Shown one piece after another: positions 60,201 through 64,000 of a stretch of DNA of 64,000 bases (position 1 is its first letter; each line of letters opens with the position of its first letter). This stretch comes from Cyrtodaria siliqua (Eukaryota > Mollusca > Bivalvia > Adapedonta > Hiatellidae). The stretch lies in assembly GCA_037043455.1 (NCBI GenBank), contig JAWPHD010011203.1, forward strand, positions 22,050-86,049, given 5' to 3'. Both the position numbers and the translations under genes were made by a program. The notes under the pieces were generated by a model, which did not search any database, was not told the origin of the DNA, and saw only the letters and a list, made by a program, of their open reading frames with translations.

Positions 60201-62027
60201 GGGCAGCACCTGGCGACAAGTAATGAATGAATTCAAGTACAAAGTATTAATAGCAGATATTCATTTAGAAATAGTAACATTTACGATAAGCAGGGGCGAA
60301 TACAGGATTTGAGATTGGGGAGGGTGTGGGGTGCAACTCGGACAAAAACGCTTTAAATTTTAGGGTGGTGCCCCATAATGTCTGTATTAAATTGATAAAT
60401 TGATAAAAATAACTAAATGAGCCAAAATCCACTGGCACCAGAGTCATGAACACATATCAGTCTGTTATAACACACTATTACTATCCATTTAATGAATATC
60501 TATAAGAAAATCAACAAAATAAAACGATTTCTGAAATTGTCTCAACCCACTATATACTATGATAGTATATAGTGGGTTGGAGACAATTTCAGAAATCATT
60601 TTATTTTGTATCATATTATATAGTGGGCTGGAGACAATTTCAGAAATCGTTTTTTACTTATAGATATTCATGAAATGGATAGTAATGGTGTGTTATAAGT
60701 CTGATATGTGTTCATGACTCTGGTGCCAGTGACATAACCCACCAAAAGAAATAGAACTATCACCGAATGTTATTAATACACCTCCATATTTATTGATGGG
60801 TATGGAAAATTTACATAAATCTGAGAAAGGGTTATGAGACGTTCTTTTGATCAAGTTTCGAAACAATTGGGTCATTGGTTCATGGGAAATTGTTTGAAGA
60901 TTGTTCTATTTTTAGTAATAGCAGCCATATTTATTGACCAATCAAGGCGACGACCATACAAGGATGCTTCCTAAGATGTTTCATCAAATTCTACCTACCA
61001 GTTCATGTGAGGAAGTCGTTTAAAGATTTCTCTAATTTTGGTAATGGCGGCCATATATTTTGATGGATTGGGATGATTTGTATAAATTCGAGAGAGGACC
61101 TCGCAAGGATGCTTCCTGTAAAGCTTCATAAAATTATACATGTTCATGAGAAGCTGTTTAAAGATTTTTCTATTTTTAATAATGGTGGCCATATTTGCTG
61201 ATGGATCGGGACGATTTCTATTATCTTGAGAGAGGACTACGCAAGTATTCTTCCTGTGAAGTTTTATCCTTATGCAGTTTATGAGAAAAATTAATTTAAA
61301 GATGTTTCTACTTTTAGTAACAGTGGCCATATTTGCTGATCGATCGGAACAATTTGTATAAATCTGAGAGAAGACCACGCAAGGATGCTTCCTGCTAAGT
61401 TTCGTTGAATTATACCTAGCAGTTCATGAGAAGATTTTGTTTATAAAGGTTTTTCTATTTTTAGTAGCGGTGACCATATTTGTTGGCGGATCGGCATGAT
61501 TTGTATAAATCTGAGAGAGGACCATGCAAGGATGTTTCCAGTTAAGTTGCGTCAAATTCTACCCAGCAGTTTCAGGGGAAATGTTGTTTGAAACAAAAGT
61601 TAACGATTGATGGAAGATGGACAACTTGCCCTCCCATAAAATCAAAACGACAATATGTGCATCTCCATTTTATACTGATACTTCTCATAAAGTTTCGTCC
61701 CAAATCAAGTCACAGTTTTCATATTTTCAGCAAACTTTGTTGAAGCAGATATATGAAATAAAGACAATAGAACATAGTCTGTCAGACATAGAGAAGAGTT
61801 ATTTTATAGTTTCTTAACGAATTGAATTGAATGTTGTTTAACGGCTCATCAACACAGTATAGGTTATTTAGAAAGAGAGAGGGAAGGATACATAGGAATC
61901 CGGGACCGTGCCCTACTCTTATATGATTGTGAAGGAATTTTTGCTTACCATGATAATCTTTCTTGATAAGTAAGTGATCTAGCAGCATACAGCAGACCTG
62001 GGCATCTGGGAATAAACCAAACTTGTG
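44861..62027 (-). CDS. MRPS27: mitochondrial small ribosomal subunit protein mS27, 3' part (5 exons)
   Basis: Five minus-strand exons (62027-61949, 60209-60061, 54409-54155, 50505-50356, 45253-44861) join in frame into the last 341 residues; the first exons lie beyond 64000. The order of landmarks follows animal MRPS27, a PPR-like protein of the mitochondrial 28S subunit: KFGLFPDAQVCCMLLDHLLIKK (PPR helices; compare the family FPD-x4-NLLMD-x3-K), AYEVMLQEEF-x9-LSLYAV, a domain with DERFILGKSLYYFGK, then AKFKGLVDIL and a long charged helix YEVEDIKILKNNYKKWQDER. All introns are GT-AG with matching phases. The C-terminal end is Glu/Lys-rich. The introns are 1.7-5.7 kb each and loaded with repeats. 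The protein would act in mitochondrial translation. Confidence 0.88.
45340..45720. mobile_element. inverted-repeat element related to that at 35175-38545
   Basis: GGGATTTCTCAGTGCAAGAATA and the ATAATCGCTAAATATTAATAA block match the complement of 37890-37930. GACGTCATCCGCCGATAAC matches the complement of 35463-35490. The part 45585-45710 is a palindrome: ATGGTAGACGTGCGCTCG ... CACATGTCTACCA, bounded by GCTGGGATCGATTAT and ATAATCGATCCCAGC. Confidence 0.75.
45785..46015 (-). repeat. exon-d-donor-derived tandem repeat, left block
   Basis: Five to six diverged units of about 40 bp with the core TACCTTGAACTTTGCAAGAC-like, matching the end of exon d plus its donor (CTTGCAAAGTTTAAG/GTATC read on the minus strand). 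Confidence 0.7.
46016..48078 (+). repeat. composite tandem element, family A
   Basis: It starts AACAAGAGGTCAATGACC and ends ATAAGCTCTGCTGATCTCTG-ATCAGTCGAGCTAAAA, a terminal hairpin. The core has about five diverged units of about 340 bp (AGTAGTTTCAGAGGAGTAGT, CGCTACAA, AACAAAGATGGCCACTGG, GTCCCATATCAATATCACTT, TTTCAAGAAGTAGTCGCTAC). A separate palindromic insertion lies at about 47700-47990. Confidence 0.85.
47700..47992. mobile_element. palindromic insertion with CTTGTGTGTC words
   Basis: TTTGTGTGACTCAAAACTTG and ACTTGTGTGTCTGTTTTT on the left pair with AAAAAGACACACAAG and AGTCACACAAG on the right. It splits the GGACAGACGGACGG end segment of the composite element. Confidence 0.65.
48079..48107 (-). 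repeat. single exon-d-donor-derived unit between two composite elements
   Basis: TACCTTAATCTTTGCGAGAC plus TGCACAACAGAAA is one unit of the donor-derived repeat, left between the end of family A and the start of family B. Confidence 0.75.
48108..50232 (+). repeat. composite tandem element, family B
   Basis: Starts ACAAGAGGGCCTG and ends CCCATAAGCTCTGCTAGTAG-AGCTAAAA. The core has units ACTAGGCTTGGTACTGATCA / CCAGGGGTTCAG (about 150 bp) and then GGTTTTCGAACTTGTCCAAG / GGCCATAACTC (about 155 bp). It is the opposite-strand counterpart of 35545-37873. A LINE fragment with a 13-bp target duplication is inserted at 48200-48836. Confidence 0.85.
48200..48836 (+). mobile_element. LINE-like fragment with perfect 13-bp target duplication
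   Basis: CTTGGTACTGATC flanks it at 48187-48199 and 48837-48849, and the composite repeat resumes exactly after it. The 637-bp insert has no intact ORF. A part of it recurs inverted at 22448-22560. A 5'-truncated non-LTR retrotransposon is the simplest reading. Confidence 0.7.
50233..50380 (-). repeat. exon-d-donor-derived tandem repeat, right block
   Basis: Three units of about 40 bp next to exon d share (minus strand) CTCGCAAAGTTTAAAG/GTAC or TTGCAAAGTTTAAA/GTAT with the real exon end CTTGCAAAGTTTAAG/GTATC. Units also carry pyrimidine stretches ending TTTCTGTAG, so each looks like a tiny exon with its own acceptor and donor. Confidence 0.85.
50356..50505 (-). CDS. MRPS27: MRPS27-like exon d
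   Basis: Acceptor CATACAACAG/ATACAA, donor TTTAAG/GTATCT; 50 codons in phase 0. Encodes HYRQFLETAAVRDPDAPEK, a charged helix and NSCLAKFK, which continues as GLVDIL in the next exon, matching the FK-A-L-x-KL region of the family. Its donor region is the source of a tandem repeat. Confidence 0.82.
50827..52111. repeat. 49/51-bp satellite, about 26 copies
   Basis: Unit: GCATGAGAGTCTACATGTAG, CAGGGAGCTGAGCTCAACTG, TGTAGTGCT. Two length forms exist, because some units read GAGCTCAGAGCTC instead of GAGCTGAGCTC. Each unit carries the palindromes CTACATGTAG and GAGCTC. It lies in the intron between exons c and d of MRPS27. There are no unique spacers. Confidence 0.95.
52153..53124. mobile_element. 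element with about 38-bp inverted ends, host of a composite repeat
   Basis: GGCCTAAATTAAAATATTGT and the following TTGCCCTTTACCTACC at the left pair with GGTAGGTAAAGGGCAAAC and ACAATATTTTAATTTAGGCC at the right. The interior includes an A-run (53022-53041) and the family C composite 52446-52966. Confidence 0.78.
52446..52966 (+). repeat. composite element, family C
   Basis: Starts ACAACAAGAGCTGTCGGAGA and CGCAGCTCGACTATTCG; ends CTTCGAATAGTC-AAGCTAAAA, so the end is complementary to the start. Three internal units of about 130-170 bp (GTAAGAATTGACCAAAAC, AGTGGGGGTGGGGGAGAGG). Confidence 0.75.
53765..53850 (-). mobile_element. tRNA-like SINE head
   Basis: Minus strand: AGCAGTGGTGTAATGATAGT (A box), CTGCCTTTCATGCGGGAGG (anticodon-arm-like) and TTCTGGGTTCATTCCCCAG (B box). 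It has tRNA shape, but the acceptor ends do not pair, so a SINE or tRNA relic is likelier than a gene. Confidence 0.55.
54155..54409 (-). CDS. MRPS27: MRPS27-like exon c
   Basis: Acceptor TATATTTCAG/GAG, donor GCA/GTAAGT; 85 codons in phase 0. Includes YYDDHFDIKDERFILGKSL, QLIGLGLYEKFELANQLLEK and VVYEEA. Confidence 0.85.
54625..54770. mobile_element. small palindromic MITE
   Basis: AGTGAGAATGTTTCCTATAA and ATATCTAAAATAGCACCATA are repeated in complement (TATGGTGATATTTTAGATAT, GGGAAATATTCTCACT). Confidence 0.8.
54780..55683. other. no gene seen in this intron part
   Basis: AT-rich DNA. It contains a C-rich patch (CCCCCCCACCCCCCAC, about 55228-55243) and no recognisable coding exon or complete element. 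Confidence 0.5.
55684..56429 (-). pseudogene. transposon-associated protein fragment with GCDT motif
   Basis: Two overlapping minus-strand frames read as one protein: 56429-56190 with AAHALSGCDTVACFVGTGNGT, then, after a 1-base frame change near 56205, 56202-55684 with TKFICTCYG, SWVKKVGKSPAST, RAHLQSCIWKQALDEDPPDL, DPMAYGWSRDA. HAL-S/T-GCDT followed by a G-x-G-K/N stretch, and then an H-x3-A/W-x-QAL...P-x3-GW block, is a pairing I recognise from repetitive multi-copy genes in marine invertebrates; I cannot name the superfamily. It lies inside an MRPS27 intron in the same orientation as the host gene. Confidence 0.6.
56400..57405. repeat. tandem repeat of about 185 bp, about 5 copies
   Basis: Units share GCAGGTTTGTTGGAAATACC, CATCCCACATACCCCAA, TTGCTGGGCCACCATACTTT, CAATCGGGATATGATCGGAC. 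The first unit overlaps the start of the GCDT protein fragment, so the array grew from the 5' side of that transposon gene. Confidence 0.85.
57410..58337 (+). repeat. composite element, family D
   Basis: Units of about 150 bp (CTGGCTCTTGTAGTTTCAGA, CATGGTCACCATTTGAACAA) end in GGACGACGGACGAAGAGTGG, a hairpin TGAGCCTTCAGCTCA and GGTGATCTAAAA. Confidence 0.7.
58838..59973 (+). repeat. composite tandem element, family A, second copy
   Basis: Starts GCAAGAGGTCAATGACCTTG and ends GCATAAGCTCTGCTGATCGA-TCTTTGATCAGCAGAGCTAAAA. The core repeats AGTAGTCGCTACAA and AAAGATGGCCACTGGCA with about three units. The terminal hairpin is 12 bp perfect (GCTCTGCTGATC/GATCAGCAGAGC). Confidence 0.87.
60061..60209 (-). 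CDS. MRPS27: MRPS27-like exon b
   Basis: Acceptor CTTGTCGCCAG completes the split Gly codon; donor GAG/GTAATA. 149 bp encode AAQVAYEVMLQEEFDHPI, NLLSLYAVVKHFHHTM and an acidic end PVVDENE. Confidence 0.87.
60432..60732. mobile_element. long palindromic element (about 135-bp arms)
   Basis: CACTGGCACCAGAGTCATGA at 60431-60450 is matched in complement by TCATGACTCTGGTGCCAGTG at 60712-60731. Between them TTAATGAATATCTATAAG, ACGATTTCTGAAATTGTCTC and AACCCACTATATACTATGAT pair with their complements; the inner part of the right arm is duplicated (TGGAGACAATTTCAGAAATC twice). Non-coding, in an MRPS27 intron. Confidence 0.9.
60735..61630. repeat. composite tandem repeat, family E
   Basis: About five units of about 150 bp: GGTAATGGCGGCCATAT, GGGATGATTTGTATAAAT, GAGAGAGGACC, AAGGATGCTTCCTG, GTTCATGAGAAG. 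It ends in AAAGTTAACGATTGATGGAA, a degenerate form of the GACGG end of the other families. Confidence 0.75.
61949..62027 (-). CDS. MRPS27: MRPS27-like exon a (PPR segment)
   Basis: Acceptor TTTTGTTTCAG/CACAAG and donor CATG/GTAAGC bound 79 bp, entering in phase 0 and leaving in phase 1. It encodes HKFGLFPDAQVCCMLLD and HLLIKKDYH. Confidence 0.85.
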
Positions 62028-62350
62028 CTGAAACAAAACAAATATACAGATAAGCATCTGGGAGAACACCAGACTTGTACAGAAACGAAACAAATAAAAC
62101 AAATATATATCAAACTTGTGCTGAAACAATACCAATATATAGGTCAGTTTCTGGGAATATACCAAACTTGTACAAAGATATAGGTCAACATCTCGGAACA
62201 TAATAAAACTTGTAGTGAAACAAAACAAATATATAGGTCAACATCTGGGAACATACCAAACTTGTGCTGAAACAAAACAAATATTTAGGTCAGTATCTGG
62301 AATATACCAAACTTGTAGTGAAACTGACCAAACAAAAAGGTCAACATTTG
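62007..62350 (-). repeat. exon-a-acceptor-derived tandem repeat, about 7 copies
   Basis: The exon start plus acceptor (plus strand GCATCTGGGAATAAACCAAA-CTTGTG/CTGAAACAAAACAAATATA) is repeated about every 50 bp upstream in the intron. Several units keep CTTGTGCTGAAAC, i.e. a TTTCAG/CACAAG acceptor on the coding strand. Confidence 0.88.
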
Positions 62351-62487
62351 ACAAGAGGTCAATGACCTTGAAGCCCTACTGATAGGTTTTGATAGCTAGA
62401 TCAGCACTTCTGTAAAGTTTCATGAAAACCTGTCAAGTAGTTTCAGAGGAGTAGTCGCTACAAGTTTTTACTATATAACTCTATGTA

Positions 62488-63820
62488 CGAGGGGCATTCA
62501 ATATATTCTGTCACTAATGCGCTTCCGTAGAAACCGCCTTATATGACCGCATTGAAAACTCGTGCATTTGAAGGCGATTTCACTAACTACGTACATGCAA
62601 AATAGCGGTTTAATCCGATAACAATTGACGGAGATATCCATTGTTGAATTATGCGCACTCATGTATAGTGGCTATATTTCAATGCTATCATGAAAAGTGA
62701 AGAAAAAATTGGAATTAGGGCTTACATTAAAGCCAGGGTTGCTTTAAAAGTACCTGTAAAAGAGATTTATGCTGAACTGTGCCGTGTACATGGCAGTTCT
62801 GCCCTGACATTGAGAACGTTTTTTCGTTGGGCTAATACATTTAAAAGGGGTAAACTTAGTATTAAAAACCGTAACCGTCCTGGCAGGCCTGTTGTTGCAG
62901 CAACAACGGAGAACAGTGATGCTGTGAAGGCCATGGTAGACGAAGATGGGCGGTATACAGTTTCTGAGATAGCTAATAGTCTTGGCCTCTCAGAAGGCAC
63001 AACTCATCACATTTTGACCATCTGTTTGAAATTAAAGAAGCTTTGTGCTAGATGGGTCCCTCATTTGCTGTCAACTGAACAAAAGGCCTAAAGATTAAAA
63101 TGTGCTAAAAATCTTCTTAAAAAATATGAAAATTGTCATCCTAGAAAAAATTCTGAGTTGCTCACTGGAGATGAAACGTGGGTGTATTATTATGAGCCCC
63201 AGCGGCGGATAAACAATAAACAATGGTTGGGTAAAAATGAGGCAAGACCGGTTATTGCAAACGAACAAAAACCGCTAAAAAGGTTTTGTATGCATTTATT
63301 TTAATTCCAGTGGCCCTGTGGTACAAATTCCATGCAAACATCGAAAAACCATCACGGCCAAGTTTTACAAGGACAAAGTTCTCAAAGCAGTCAAAAATAA
63401 TTACAAGAAAAAACACCCAAGTAAAGTTTTGAATGGCATCCAGCTGATTCATGACAATGCCTCAGCTCACAAAGCTAAAATTGTGCAGTCTTTCTTGGAG
63501 CAAGAAAAAGTGGTACAGCTTGAACACCCACCTTATTCTCCCGACCTTAGTCCCTGTGACTTTTTCCTATTTCCTTTGCTGAAGAAAAACGTCTCTGGTA
63601 GACGCTATGCTTGCAGAAATGCCCTTGGTGCCGGAATATTTCAGTGTCTCAACAGTATACCAAGGGGAGACTACTTTGCTGCATTACATCATGGATAGCA
63701 CGACTCGAAGTGTGTATCTGTTCATGGGGAATACTTTGAAGGATTGTAATAAGAAGTTTTTTTATATTTCCAGTATCTGTTAGTTCGAATACCAGTGACA
63801 GAATATATTGAACCCCCTCG
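62488..63820 (+). mobile_element. mariner element with TIRs and TA duplication
   Basis: The ends CGAGGGGCATTCAATATATT (62488) and, in complement, CGAGGGGGTTCAATATATTC (63820) match over about 27 bp with one or two differences through CTGTCAC. TA flanks both sides (62486-62487, 63821-63822). The flanking repeat shows the empty site would read CTCTATGTAAACAAAGATGG, as in intact copies of that repeat. The element is 1333 bp, near the usual mariner size. Confidence 0.93.
62690..63698 (+). pseudogene. mariner transposase, broken (DD34D)
   Basis: The first 133 residues carry the paired HTH DNA-binding domain (FFRWANTFKRGKLS, NRPGRPV, YTVSEIANSLGLSEGTTHHI). A stop at 63089-63091 lies where the family has a sense codon, with homology continuing in frame (LKCAKNLLKKYENCH). 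The catalytic residues are all present: TGDETWV (near 63168), LIHDNASAH and YSPDLSPCDFFLFP, with 34 residues between the second and third Asp. A frame change near 63280-63310 separates the first Asp from the other two. The last 30 residues look diverged. It makes no full-length enzyme. Confidence 0.92.
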
Positions 63821-64000
63821 TAAACAAAGATGGCTGCTGGCAGCCATGTTTAATGTTGCAAACTAGTTTTTAACAAGGACCAACATCATGTCATGTTGAT
63901 CATTTTAAAAAAAGTAGGTGCTACACATTTGTTTTTTAAAAATCTATTTTTAGCCATGGCGGGCATCATGAATTTCCAGCTGACCTGAAATTTTGCTAGG

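Larger units (their letters stand above)
62352..64000 (+). repeat. composite family A, third copy, split by mariner
   Basis: GACAAGAGGTCAATGACCTT starts at 62352; the sequence ACTCTATG at 62478-62485 resumes as AACAAAGATGGCTGCTGGC at 63823. The copy runs off the window. Confidence 0.85.

Noticed and set aside
62352..62690. further upstream MRPS27 exon before exon a
   Set aside because: Only composite repeat and mariner sequence are present to the window edge; the 5' exons must lie outside.

Overview
This is eukaryotic nuclear DNA: AT-rich, dominated by repeats, with multi-exon genes whose introns follow the GT-AG rule. The style of the repeats (tRNA-derived SINEs ending in CAAA tails, small elements starting AAAGGGA, tandem blocks containing GACGGACGG and ending AGCTAAAA, pogo and mariner DNA transposons) and the presence of a kyphoscoliosis-peptidase (KY/hillarin) type gene suggest a marine invertebrate, most likely a bivalve mollusc. 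The species cannot be named from the sequence alone. No operons, CRISPR arrays, rRNA genes or convincing functional tRNA genes were seen.

Two host genes are supported, arranged tail to tail. (1) Plus strand, 23637-34622: ten coding exons that join in frame into an 885-residue protein. It has an N-terminal myristoylation-type start (MGCGGSKG), a transglutaminase-like core of the KY/hillarin family whose catalytic Cys-His-Asp positions all appear replaced, two KY-type Ig-like domains, and an unexpected C-terminal third that resembles the stalk and microtubule-binding region of dynein heavy chains. (2) Minus strand, 62027 down to 44861: the last five coding exons of a mitochondrial small-subunit ribosomal protein of the mS27 (MRPS27) family; the 5' exons lie beyond the right edge.

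The first 23.6 kb holds no host gene I can support. It contains SINEs, decayed LINE fragments, a 16-copy 51-bp minisatellite open in two frames, several MITEs, a 3.0-kb pogo-type element with perfect 24-bp inverted ends flanked by TA, and a palindromic GATGGTACG array with a second copy 2.7 kb away. The intergenic block between the two genes (34623-44860) contains nested transposons. The long MRPS27 introns contain several composite elements with satellite-like cores and shared ends, a 26-copy satellite of about 49 bp, a LINE fragment with a perfect 13-bp target duplication, a decayed transposon gene with a GCDT motif, a long palindrome, and a mariner element inserted in another repeat.

A pattern that crosses both genes: at three exon-intron boundaries (one donor in the KY-like gene, one donor and one acceptor in MRPS27) a short segment spanning the splice site is tandemly duplicated into the neighbouring intron, giving 2 to about 10 decoy splice sites. 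This and the pseudo-transglutaminase/dynein-stalk fusion are the most interesting observations.
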